Of a DNA stretch of 7,435 nucleotides, positions 1 to 6,306 are shown in pieces. The translations under genes and the position numbers were made by a program. The notes under the pieces are model-generated. The model did no database searches and was not told where the DNA came from. It saw only the letters and a list, made by a program, of their open reading frames with translations. Each line of letters opens with the position of its first letter. Position 1 is the first letter of the stretch. This stretch comes from Scatosoma sp045128175 (GTDB lineage: Bacteria; Bacillota; Clostridia; Christensenellales; Borkfalkiaceae), in assembly GCA_045128175.1 (NCBI GenBank), contig JBGVRF010000176.1:1-7435 (forward strand), in the 5' to 3' direction.

Positions 1-1270
1 TGACGGTGATGACGGGATCGAGCAAGCCCGTCGGTCTTATCAGTTGTTCTACCCTCTGCCCCGCCTGCTCCAGCTCGTACGGAGCCGGGGTCGCCGAAAC
101 GCAAATCAGCTGTGGCACACGCGCGTCGAATTCTTCAAACGTCAAAGGTCTATTGTCGAACGCGGACCGCATACGGAACCCATATTCAACGAGGTTTTTC
201 TTTCGCGACAGGTCGCCGTGATACATCGCGCGGATCTGCGGGATCGTCATATGACTCTCGTCGATAAACACCAGAAATTCACCCGAAGGAAAATAATCGA
301 GTAACGTAAAAGAAGGCTCGCCCGGTTTTCTGCCGTCGAAATAGCGGCTATAATTCTCCACACCGCTGCAATAACCGATCTCCCGCATCATTTCAAGGTC
401 GTGCTCGGTACGCTGTTTCAAGCGTTGCGCTTCGAGAATCTTGCCCTCTGCCTCAAACGTGCGTACCTCGCCGCGAAGATCCTCCTCGATCATGGCAAGT
501 GCGCCGCGTAATTTTTCTGTTCCTACTGCATACTGGCTGGCAGGGAAAATGGCAACGTGCGACAGCTCGTTCAGCTTGTTGCCCGTCAATGCCTCCACCT
601 CGAAGATCTTCTCTATCTCGTCCCCCCAAAACTCCACGCGTATCGCTACTTCCGAATTGGAAGCGGGAAATATCTCCAGCGCGTCGCCGCGCACGCGGAA
701 AGTCGAACGTTTGAAATCGACGTCATTGCGCGCGTACTGCAATTCGATCAGCTTCCGCATCAGCGCGTTGCGCTCCCATTCCATGCCCGGACGCAGGGAA
801 ATGGACAAACGGAAATATTCCTCGGGCGCGCCGAGACCGTAAATGCAGGACACCGACGCCACCACCAGCACGTCTTTGCGCTCCATCAACGCCCCCGTCG
901 CGCTGTTGCGCATCTTGTCGATCTCGTCGTTCATGCTGAGATCTTTTTCAATGTACGTATCCGTCGAAGGAATATAACTTTCGGGCTGGTAATAATCGTA
1001 ATAAGAAACAAAATATTCGACGCGGTTTTCGGGAAAGAATTCGCGAAACTCGTTACAGAGTTGCGCCGCAAGGGTTTTATTATGCGCGATGACGAGGGTG
1101 GGACGGTTGACGTTTTTGATAACGTTTGCCATGGTAAACGTTTTACCACTACCCGTGACCCCGACAAGCACCTGCGTGCGGATCCCGTCGAGCACTCCTT
1201 CCGTTAATTTTTCGATCGCCTGCGGCTGATCCCCCGTCGGCGAAAACGGCGAATGTAATTTAAAATCCAT
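1..1270 (-). CDS. uvrB: UvrABC excinuclease subunit B, N-terminal 423 residues (3' end outside window)
   Basis: UvrB is the cytoplasmic damage-verifying helicase-like subunit of nucleotide excision repair; it is loaded by UvrA and recruits UvrC for incision. Translating the minus strand from the ATG at 1270 gives an unbroken frame starting MDFKLHSPFSPTGDQPQAI. Residues 37-44 are the Walker A motif GVTGSGKT. Residues 90-94 (YYDYY, followed by QPESYIPSTDTYIEK) match the beta-hairpin tyrosines that clamp DNA. DESH at 337-340 is the helicase motif II, followed by TIPQIRAMYHGD. The last visible residues, RPTGLLDPVITV, match the domain-3 entry of UvrB. Family members are about 660 residues, so the last third, including the UvrC-binding coiled coil, is beyond base 1. 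A ribosome binding site (GGAG, minus strand at 1277-1280) sits 6 bases before the start. Its promoter and a candidate SOS operator lie upstream. Residue positions track E. coli UvrB almost one for one, so the identification is very secure. Confidence 0.98.
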   Translation of the reverse strand, partial: MDFKLHSPFSPTGDQPQAIEKLTEGVLDGIRTQVLVGVTGSGKTFTMANVIKNVNRPTLVIAHNKTLAAQLCNEFREFFPENRVEYFVSYYDYYQPESYIPSTDTYIEKDLSMNDEIDKMRNSATGALMERKDVLVVASVSCIYGLGAPEEYFRLSISLRPGMEWERNALMRKLIELQYARNDVDFKRSTFRVRGDALEIFPASNSEVAIRVEFWGDEIEKIFEVEALTGNKLNELSHVAIFPASQYAVGTEKLRGALAMIEEDLRGEVRTFEAEGKILEAQRLKQRTEHDLEMMREIGYCSGVENYSRYFDGRKPGEPSFTLLDYFPSGEFLVFIDESHMTIPQIRAMYHGDLSRKKNLVEYGFRMRSAFDNRPLTFEEFDARVPQLICVSATPAPYELEQAGQRVEQLIRPTGLLDPVITV

Positions 1271-1306
1271 TGTTTTCTCCAAAATGTGTTGCCTTTTCGC
1301 TTTTTA

Positions 1307-1320
1307 CAAACATATGTTTA
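1307..1320. promoter_or_regulatory. Candidate LexA (SOS) operator at the uvrB promoter
   Basis: Bases 1308-1319 form the perfect 12-base palindrome AAACATATGTTT. Read on the plus strand, 1307-1320 matches 12 of 14 positions of the Gram-positive LexA/DinR consensus CGAACRNRYGTTYC; the deviations are A for G at position 2 and A for C at position 14. It begins two bases downstream of the uvrB -10 hexamer and would cover the transcription start, where a bound repressor would block initiation. uvrB is a classic LexA target in Bacillus and E. coli, which supports the reading. The G-to-A change in the core half-sites could weaken binding. No binding data can be seen here. Confidence 0.65.
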
Positions 1321-1321
1321 C

Positions 1322-1350
1322 ATTATAGCACACTCACAGAAAAAAGTAAA
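1322..1350 (-). promoter_or_regulatory. uvrB promoter, extended -10 type
   Basis: Read on the minus strand, 1327-1322 is a perfect TATAAT, preceded by TGC so that 1330-1322 reads TGCTATAAT, an extended -10 element. TTTACT at 1350-1345 matches four of six -35 consensus bases, and the spacer is exactly 17 bases. Transcription would start near 1315, giving an untranslated leader of about 45 bases before the uvrB start at 1270. The promoter lies between the stop of the upstream gene and uvrB, so uvrB can be transcribed independently of that gene. Confidence 0.8.
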
Positions 1351-1360
1351 CAAAATGAAC

Positions 1361-1380
1361 GGATATTTTTTAAAATATCC
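1361..1380. repeat. AT-rich perfect inverted repeat over the stop of the upstream gene
   Basis: Nine-base arms (GGATATTTT and AAAATATCC) flank a two-base centre. The repeat covers the last three codons and the stop codon of the minus-strand gene ending at 1370. On the minus strand it is not followed by a uniform T run (the next bases are GTTCATTTTG), so it is a poor intrinsic terminator. It could act as a weak terminator or mRNA 3' end stabiliser for that gene, or be incidental to AT-rich sequence. Confidence 0.45.
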
Positions 1381-1726
1381 ATTTGAGAATAAGACCGACG
1401 AGAAAAGCGATCACCGCCGACGCGACCGCCCACGTCAGTTTCAGCGCAACGTTCCGTTTCATCTGCGTATAACTGCGCTTAAACGCAAATCCGTTTGCCC
1501 TGAGCGAGATCACGTACATTTTCTCCCCTTTTCGTTCGGAGGACAGCAGCTCGAAGTAATTGTCCAGCGACAGTGCAGACAGAATCTTCTCCAACTGCTC
1601 TTCCGTATATTTCCCCCGCTGCGGCAACTGCGCGATTAATTCCCCCGGAGAAACAAGGCACACGCCTTTTCCGCTACACAGCGTGTAAACCGCGTTCATC
1701 ACTTCCGTTTCCTTCTTGTTTAACAT
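1370..1726 (-). CDS. Small tail-anchored membrane protein with winged-helix-like N-terminus, function unknown
   Basis: This 118-residue protein is not one I can name; it resembles uncharacterised proteins common in Clostridia. Residues 1-85 are soluble and look like a small winged-helix fold: a helix from MLNKKETEVMNAVYTL, a short loop with two cysteines (C17, C23), further helices near 27-35 and 41-56 (TEEQLEKILSALSLDNYFEL), then a strand-turn-strand wing around SSERKGEKMYVISL. A basic stretch (KRSYTQMKRNVALK) precedes one hydrophobic helix at about 95-117, which ends only a residue or so before the stop, so the soluble domain should face the cytoplasm. The start is supported by AGAGGT on the minus strand at 1737-1732, five bases before ATG. 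It is followed by uvrB after 99 bases, but uvrB has its own promoter. No clear promoter for this gene was found in 1727-1897. It may bind DNA or a protein partner at the membrane; this is inference only. Confidence 0.85.
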   Translation of the reverse strand: MLNKKETEVMNAVYTLCSGKGVCLVSPGELIAQLPQRGKYTEEQLEKILSALSLDNYFELLSSERKGEKMYVISLRANGFAFKRSYTQMKRNVALKLTWAVASAVIAFLVGLILKWIF

Positions 1727-1861
1727 AGCCTACCTCTTGTTACAGTATTGTCGAAACAGGCTACTTTCATTCTTTTTTCCTCACCTTCGGTAAAATCTGC
1801 GGGATTTTTTGCTTTTTTTGTGATTATTTTCTTTGAATAAGTATCTTTTTTAAAAAAAGTA

Positions 1862-1870
1862 TGGTATAAT
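1862..1870 (+). promoter_or_regulatory. Extended -10 promoter of the PLC-like/UMF1/M3 operon
   Basis: TGGTATAAT fits the TGnTATAAT extended -10 pattern, with a perfect hexamer at 1865-1870. No good -35 box is present at 16-18 bases upstream; that position is T-rich, and extended -10 promoters tolerate this. Transcription would begin near 1877, leaving a leader of only about 20 bases before the ATG at 1898, just enough for the AAGGAG at 1886-1891. The upstream DNA (1845-1859) is a T6/A7 tract that may favour opening or act as an UP-like element. Confidence 0.7.
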
Positions 1871-1897
1871 GGAAGGGAGATTGAGAAGGAGAAGCCT

Positions 1898-2764
1898 ATG
1901 CCTGCAATTTACGCGCACAACCGATTCGGTGAAGCGGTCATCGCAACCCTGCCCCCCTCGTTTCGGGATTTTTTGAAAAAATACAACGAGGCTTTTTGCT
2001 TGGGTACGCAGGGACCCGATATCCTTTTTTACCACCGCCCGATAAAGTCCAATCCCACCCGCAAAAAGGGTATGGACATGCATCTTGCCCCCGCCGAAGG
2101 ATTTTTCTTAAAGCAGGGCGAGCGACTTTTCAAAGACAAACTGGTCAAAGAACAAAACGGCGTCTATCTGCCCGCCTCCGCCGACGCGGCGTATATCGCG
2201 GGCTTTATCTGCCATTTCACCCTCGACGTGTTTGCGCATCCGCATATTTATGAACTGGAGGACACGGGCGTTTCGCACGGACGTATCGAATCGGAATTCG
2301 ACAAATATCTTTTGCGAAAGGACGGTCGTCCCATACGCGGTTTTAAGACAGCCGGACAGATCACCAAGAAGAACGGAACGGCGCAAGCCTGCGCGAACGC
2401 ATTGGAGGTATCCACAGACGAGATCCTACGTTCGATCAAAACGATGCGGACGATCAATAACGATCTTTTTTCCAATCCGTTTCCGCCCGTTCACGGCTTT
2501 TGCCATTTCGTTTTGCGCATAGCTGGTATGGAGGGAAAGTTCGGAGAGATGTTTTTACATAAGAAGGACGATCCCGCCTGCAATGCGCTGAATTCTACGT
2601 TGGAAAAGGATCTTTCCGACGCCGTACCCAAAGCCGCGGCGTTGATCGAAGACTATTTTTCCAATCTTCCCAAACACATTGAAAACGGGAAACTCGACGA
2701 GTTTTTTGGAAATAATTACACCGGAGGAAAATTTGATGGAAAACACGACCCAAAAAACCGCTAA
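1898..2764 (+). CDS. Zinc-dependent phospholipase C family protein, no signal peptide
   Basis: This 288-residue protein carries what looks like the full zinc-ligand set of the Bacillus cereus phospholipase C/S1-P1 fold (Zn_dep_PLPC, PF00882): H7, D41 in GPDILFY, H62 in MDMH, H106-x3-D110 with H116 in CHFTLDVFAHPH, and H127-x3-E131 in SHGRIESE. The H-x3-D-x5-H and H-x3-E spacings match the enzyme. The secreted enzyme is made with a signal peptide and uses the mature N-terminal Trp as a ligand; here the protein begins MPAIYAHNRF with no export signal, so it is expected in the cytoplasm and lacks that tryptophan. The second half (150-288) is mostly helical and lacks obvious motifs. Phospholipid hydrolysis is the family reaction, but the substrate of these leaderless forms is not known to me. 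The start is fixed by AAGGAG at 1886-1891, six bases upstream. It is the first gene of the operon, and its last 29 bases overlap the transporter gene. Confidence 0.85.
   Translation: MPAIYAHNRFGEAVIATLPPSFRDFLKKYNEAFCLGTQGPDILFYHRPIKSNPTRKKGMDMHLAPAEGFFLKQGERLFKDKLVKEQNGVYLPASADAAYIAGFICHFTLDVFAHPHIYELEDTGVSHGRIESEFDKYLLRKDGRPIRGFKTAGQITKKNGTAQACANALEVSTDEILRSIKTMRTINNDLFSNPFPPVHGFCHFVLRIAGMEGKFGEMFLHKKDDPACNALNSTLEKDLSDAVPKAAALIEDYFSNLPKHIENGKLDEFFGNNYTGGKFDGKHDPKNR
2723..2728 (+). promoter_or_regulatory. Ribosome binding site that fixes the transporter start
   Basis: GGAGGA inside the 3' end of the PLC-like gene lies seven bases before the ATG at 2736. It selects that ATG over the upstream in-frame ATG at 2679, which has no comparable site and would add 19 polar residues uncharacteristic of the family. 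Confidence 0.85.
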
Positions 2765-4085
2765 GAAAGGCGGCTTTACCAAGATGGAGAAGAACTGGAT
2801 CCTGTACGACGTTGCAAACTCCGCCTACGTTCTTCTGGCAACGGCGCTTTTGTCCTTTTATTTCGACTTTTTGTCACCGTCGGAAAATCTGACCCCGATT
2901 TGGGGCTCGGTCAACATCATCGTCACGGTCATCGCCGTTCTGCTTTGCCCTATTCTCGGCACATACGCCGATTTCAGTAAAAAGCGAGGCATCTTCTTCG
3001 CTTTCGCGCTGATCGGCATTATCGGCTGCGCGATGCTGTCCGTTTTCAGCCTTTTGGCCGATTTCGCCATCGCGGGCATTCTGTTCCTCGTCGTCTACAT
3101 CGTCACGGAAACGAGCTTTTCGGCAGCGAACGTATTCTACGATTCAATGCTTTCCGACGTAACCACAGACGAAAATATGCACAACGTATCTGCAAACGGA
3201 TACGCATGGGGCTATATCGGCAGCTGTATCCCTTTTATCGTGTGTCTTGTTCTGTACATTCTCGGCAGTATGGTCTTTCCCGAGTTGGAAGGCATGGCGT
3301 TCTCCGTCTGCTGCCTTTTGACCGCCGCGTGGTGGCTCATCTTTACCCTGCCCCTGTATAAAAGCTATAAGCAAGTACATTTCCTGCCCAAGCCCGAAAA
3401 GCCCGTTAAGGAGACCTTCAAGCGCCTCGGCGGTATCTTCAAAGAATTCGCAAAAAACAAAAAGGCGCTTATTTTCCTGATCGCGTTCTTTTTCTATATC
3501 GACGGCGTGCATACCATCATCAAAATGGCAATGAGCATCGGCAAGGATCTCGGCTTTGAAAATTTCGGCACGGTCAAACTGGTCATCGCACTGTTCGTGA
3601 CCCAGATCGTCGCATTCCCCTTTGCGATCCTCTTCGGCAAGCTTGCGTCTAAATATTCCTGTGAAAAACTGCTTATCGTCTGCATCGGCGCGTACACGGC
3701 GATCGGCGTTTTGGCGGTGTTCCTCCGCTTCGAATGGCAATTTTGGGCTATGGCGATCGGCGTCGGTATGTTCCAGGGCGGGATACAGGCAATGTCAAGG
3801 TCCTATTTCACAAAGATCATTCCCGCGGAAAAATCGGGCGAGTTCTTCGGTATATACGACATTTTCGGCAAGAGCGCCGCGATCCTCGGACTCGGACTCA
3901 TCAGTATCCTCGGCTCGATCTTCCCTCTTGCGGAAGCGACCTGGATCAATCTTTCCCTCATCCCCTTGCCCATACTGTTTGCGCTCGGTCTGGTTCTGTT
4001 TATCGTATCGATGAAGATTCCCACCGCCACGGAAAACAAATCGGAAATTCAAGGAGAAAATACCGGAAATGAAAAAGTTTCTTAA
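2736..4085 (+). CDS. Major facilitator superfamily transporter, UMF1/Atg22-like
   Basis: This 449-residue inner-membrane protein has about 12 hydrophobic helices, six on either side of a basic cytoplasmic loop (KSYKQVHFLPKPEKPVKETF and on). It opens with KNWILYDVANSAYVLL, the hallmark N-terminus of the UMF1 family related to yeast vacuolar amino acid effluxer Atg22. The loop after helix 2 (GTYADFSKKRG) is the MFS motif A region. The second half carries the family signature GGIQAMSRSYFTKIIP followed by EFFGIYDIFGKSAA. The family is thought to export small solutes, amino acids in yeast; the bacterial substrate is generally unknown. An upstream in-frame ATG at 2679 is rejected in favour of 2736, which has GGAGGA seven bases ahead. 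It overlaps the preceding gene by 29 bases and the following gene by 17, so it is likely co-translated with both. The last 20 residues are polar. Confidence 0.92.
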   Translation: MENTTQKTAKKGGFTKMEKNWILYDVANSAYVLLATALLSFYFDFLSPSENLTPIWGSVNIIVTVIAVLLCPILGTYADFSKKRGIFFAFALIGIIGCAMLSVFSLLADFAIAGILFLVVYIVTETSFSAANVFYDSMLSDVTTDENMHNVSANGYAWGYIGSCIPFIVCLVLYILGSMVFPELEGMAFSVCCLLTAAWWLIFTLPLYKSYKQVHFLPKPEKPVKETFKRLGGIFKEFAKNKKALIFLIAFFFYIDGVHTIIKMAMSIGKDLGFENFGTVKLVIALFVTQIVAFPFAILFGKLASKYSCEKLLIVCIGAYTAIGVLAVFLRFEWQFWAMAIGVGMFQGGIQAMSRSYFTKIIPAEKSGEFFGIYDIFGKSAAILGLGLISILGSIFPLAEATWINLSLIPLPILFALGLVLFIVSMKIPTATENKSEIQGENTGNEKVS

Positions 4086-5916
4086 AAATGCAATCGCGTT
4101 GCTCTGTATCGGCTGTGTAACGATCAGCGGCAGCGGTTGCTTCTTGTTCGAGCTGGTGCTCGACCGACTACTTTCGCATGAACACGTCTACGGCGAAAGC
4201 AACGATCCTTCCGTTTTGCGGGCGTGCACCTACGAGGGCTGTACGGCAGGGATCATGCCCGAAACCGAAAGTGCGTATAAAAAACAGATCGTCTACACCT
4301 TCGACGAAGCCGACAAAATACGGCTCGAACAACAGCATCAGGCCCTCCTCGACGAGCTGGAAGAGGTAGACGATTATGACGAGAACAGACACGGCTACGA
4401 CGAAAGCTCCTCCACTTATCAGTCCTATCTCGACTTTGAAGAGAGGTGGAACGAATACGTTGCCTCGCTCGACAACGTTTACGCGCAATATCAATACGCG
4501 TATATATTATCCGACGTAAACGGGAGCGACAAGCAGGCGCAGGCGAATTATGAGGAGATCGCCGATTATGAAACGCTGGCGACGTCGCAATATAACACGT
4601 TGCTAAAACCCGTCTACGATTCGGCTTACAGAGAATATTTCTATCGGGATCAGACGGAAGAAGAAATTGAGGCGCAGCTGACGCAAAGCGAAAAAATGTC
4701 GAGCGACGAATACGTACAGCTGGAAACGCGCAACACGGAGATCGGTCTCGAATACGCCGAGCTGGACGTGGAGAGCTCGGATAAGGTGCCGACCCTGTAC
4801 GCAGAGCTTGTCGCCAACAACAACGCGATCGCCCGTATGCTCGGTTACGACAATTATTTGGAATACGCGTACGCCGATATTTACGATCGGGAATACGGTT
4901 ATAAGGACATCTCGACCGTCGCTTCCTACATAAAGAAATACGTGAAGCCCGCGTACGAAACTATCTCGAAGGAGTTTGAACGGAAATTCGATTCGGCAGA
5001 GCTGACGGACGTCGAGATCGACCAATATAACGGCGCGTTTTTCGGATCCTTTTTCTCCGACGTGATCGCAAATGATTCGGTAAACGCATATTTCGACGCG
5101 GTCGAAAAGCAGGAAGGGATCGCAACCCCCATTTCCTTTGCGGACACGCTGGACGAGATGTGCGAAAAGGGCGCGTATTTCCTCGGTGATTACGAAGGGG
5201 CGTACAGCTGGTATATCGACGCGCTTTCCTCCCCCGTCGTCTTTTTCGGGGAAAACAATCAAGACGCTTTTACCTTCGTACACGAATTCGGGCATTATTT
5301 TTACGACGTCTACAACGACGGGAACTATTGCTCGACCGACCTGGCAGAAACCCATTCGCAGGGCAACGAAATGCTGTATCTCGGCTTTTTGGAATCGTAT
5401 TTTTCCAAAGGCGCGTACGAATTGATTCGTTTGGCGCAGCTGGAATATTCGCTGTCCACCGTTTTATTGACGATGACGGTCAACGTATTTGAAGAAGCGG
5501 TGTACGCGAACGCCTATACGGGCAAAAACAGCGCATCGCTGATGGCGGACGGCAAGATCACAAAAAACGAATACGATCTGTTATACGAAAGTATTCTCGA
5601 GGACTTCGGGTTTGCTGGACAAGGCGCCGACAACTATTGGCGGTACGTAGCGATAGAAAACCCGGGATATTACGTATCTTATTCGGTATCGATGGCGTGC
5701 AGTCTTCAGCTCTACGTTCAGGCGGAAACGAGCGGGTTTGAAACGGCGCTCGATCGGTATCTCAAGCTGTTCACGTATACGGAAAAAGACCCCGAAATGA
5801 CGTATAAACAAGCATTGCAGTACGCAGGGTTAAAGACGTACGACGACGAGGCGCTGTATAAAGCAATCGCCGAATATTGTAACGGTTCGACGACAAACGG
5901 CGGCTCCGTCATTTGA
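4069..5916 (+). CDS. Secreted M3-family oligoendopeptidase (PepF-like) lipoprotein
   Basis: This 615-residue zinc metallopeptidase carries HEFGH at 405-409, where H405 and H409 bind zinc and E406 is catalytic. The third ligand is probably E427 in LAETHSQ, matching the VEVPSQ of mammalian M3 enzymes. NPGYYVSYSVS at 531-541 matches the substrate-binding tyrosine segment of M3B (oligoendopeptidase F type) enzymes. The N-terminus MKKFLKNAIALLCIGCVTIS is a signal peptide ending in GSGC; C24 is the likely lipidated cysteine, though the lipobox lacks the usual Leu at -3. The mature protein would be anchored outside the membrane, unlike cytosolic PepF. Between anchor and catalytic region lies a His/Cys segment (H37, H39, C53, C58) and an acidic, tyrosine-rich helical region from about 75. 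AAGGAG at 4051-4056 is 12 bases from the ATG, a long spacing, so coupling to the overlapping transporter gene may drive translation. It should cleave short peptides at the cell surface. A strong terminator follows. Confidence 0.93.
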   Translation: MKKFLKNAIALLCIGCVTISGSGCFLFELVLDRLLSHEHVYGESNDPSVLRACTYEGCTAGIMPETESAYKKQIVYTFDEADKIRLEQQHQALLDELEEVDDYDENRHGYDESSSTYQSYLDFEERWNEYVASLDNVYAQYQYAYILSDVNGSDKQAQANYEEIADYETLATSQYNTLLKPVYDSAYREYFYRDQTEEEIEAQLTQSEKMSSDEYVQLETRNTEIGLEYAELDVESSDKVPTLYAELVANNNAIARMLGYDNYLEYAYADIYDREYGYKDISTVASYIKKYVKPAYETISKEFERKFDSAELTDVEIDQYNGAFFGSFFSDVIANDSVNAYFDAVEKQEGIATPISFADTLDEMCEKGAYFLGDYEGAYSWYIDALSSPVVFFGENNQDAFTFVHEFGHYFYDVYNDGNYCSTDLAETHSQGNEMLYLGFLESYFSKGAYELIRLAQLEYSLSTVLLTMTVNVFEEAVYANAYTGKNSASLMADGKITKNEYDLLYESILEDFGFAGQGADNYWRYVAIENPGYYVSYSVSMACSLQLYVQAETSGFETALDRYLKLFTYTEKDPEMTYKQALQYAGLKTYDDEALYKAIAEYCNGSTTNGGSVI

Positions 5917-5929
5917 AAAAACGGCATAG

Positions 5930-5960
5930 AAAAACGCTCGGTCAAAGCTGAGCGTTTTTT
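5930..5960 (+). terminator. Intrinsic terminator of the operon
   Basis: A ten-base arm (AAAAACGCTC, 5930-5939) pairs perfectly with GAGCGTTTTT (5950-5959) across a ten-base loop, and the 3' arm runs into a T6 tract. It begins 13 bases after the M3 peptidase stop. The A-rich 5' side means the reverse strand also reads as a stem with a T run, so it may work in both directions. Confidence 0.9.
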
Positions 5961-5963
5961 ATG

Positions 5964-6050
5964 TTATGCTTTAAAATCGATATCAAACAATTCGTTGGCG
6001 TCAATATTGAAAATCAGCAACGGAAGCTTTGCGGAATAAGAATTCCTCAT
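5964..6050 (-). other. Short minus-strand reading frame, doubtful
   Basis: An ATG at 6050 opens a 28-codon frame ending NIDANELFDIDFKA and a TAA at 5966-5964. The frame is open upstream to a stop at about 6117-6119, giving 51 sense codons in all. The residue mix looks protein-like, with an acidic C-terminus, but there is no ribosome binding site before the ATG and no similarity I recognise. It overlaps the DUF6809-like remnant on the other strand. It could be the tail of a lost gene or chance. Confidence 0.15.
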
Positions 6051-6246
6051 CGGATATAAAAAATCGAAAGCCTTAGGAAACGCTTTCTGTTCGGCTTTGC
6101 CGCAGGAGCTGAAGGACCTCTACAACGAATTGGAGGAAGCCGAAAACGCGCTTAATGCAAAGGAAAGCGCGATATTCTATCAATGTGGATTTAAAACGGG
6201 TTTCGCCTTTGCGCTTGAAGCGTCGGGAATATTTCCTGAAAAATAA
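6040..6246 (+). pseudogene. 3' remnant of a DUF6809-like small protein gene
   Basis: The plus-strand frame open from the stop at 6037-6039 to the TAA at 6244-6246 encodes about 68 residues. From roughly 6097 it reads LPQELKDLYNELEEAENALN, then an AKESAIFYQCGFKTGFAFALE segment and a short tail. This resembles the C-terminal half of small helical Clostridia proteins of the DUF6809 type, which usually end in a helix with an F-x-x-GFKxG-like pattern and total around 90-100 residues. There is no ATG or GTG start, no ribosome binding site and no promoter in the frame, and the N-terminal half is absent. It is therefore probably a decayed or truncated copy. The family assignment rests on recalled pattern only. 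A strong terminator five bases after the stop fits a former functional transcript. Confidence 0.5.
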
Positions 6247-6250
6247 AGTT

Positions 6251-6285
6251 ATCCCCGCTCGAAGCTCCGAGCGGGGATTTTCGTT
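6251..6285 (+). terminator. GC-rich intrinsic terminator after the gene remnant
   Basis: Eleven-base arms ATCCCCGCTCG (6251-6261) and CGAGCGGGGAT (6268-6278) pair perfectly around a six-base loop, followed by TTTTCGTTTT on the plus strand. It is the natural terminator of the DUF6809-like remnant. The ridA transcript arrives from the other side; on that strand the stem is followed by AACTTTATTTTTC, a poorer but possible U-rich tail, so it may also end the ilvA-ridA message. Confidence 0.85.
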
Positions 6286-6306
6286 TTCCTTCGTCTTATA
6301 TGCCTT

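Noticed and set aside
557..1207. Plus-strand open frame of 216 codons
   Set aside because: It is antisense to uvrB, whose minus-strand frame shows all expected motifs; the plus-strand product is basic and resembles no family.
1784..1794. ACC-TTCG-GGT-like mini-hairpin in the divergent intergenic region
   Set aside because: Only three base pairs; too weak to call a terminator or regulatory RNA.
1727..1860. Promoter for the minus-strand tail-anchored protein gene
   Set aside because: Several poor -10-like hexamers are present but none with an acceptable -35 at normal spacing, so no call was made.
1841..1862. T6/A7 inverted tract as a terminator
   Set aside because: It has only A-T pairs, no preceding gene on the plus strand, and sits directly upstream of the operon -10 element, so a promoter context fits better.
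2679..2735. Upstream in-frame ATG for the transporter
   Set aside because: It lacks a good ribosome binding site and adds 19 polar residues; the ATG at 2736 has GGAGGA at ideal spacing and gives the normal UMF1 N-terminus.
3144..3740. Minus-strand open frame of 198 codons rich in His, Asp and Glu
   Set aside because: It is the shadow of the transporter gene; the charged composition is the complement of membrane-helix codons.
4603..5355. Minus-strand open frame of 250 codons
   Set aside because: It is the reverse-strand shadow of the M3 peptidase, favoured by its codon use; no ribosome binding site or recognisable motif.
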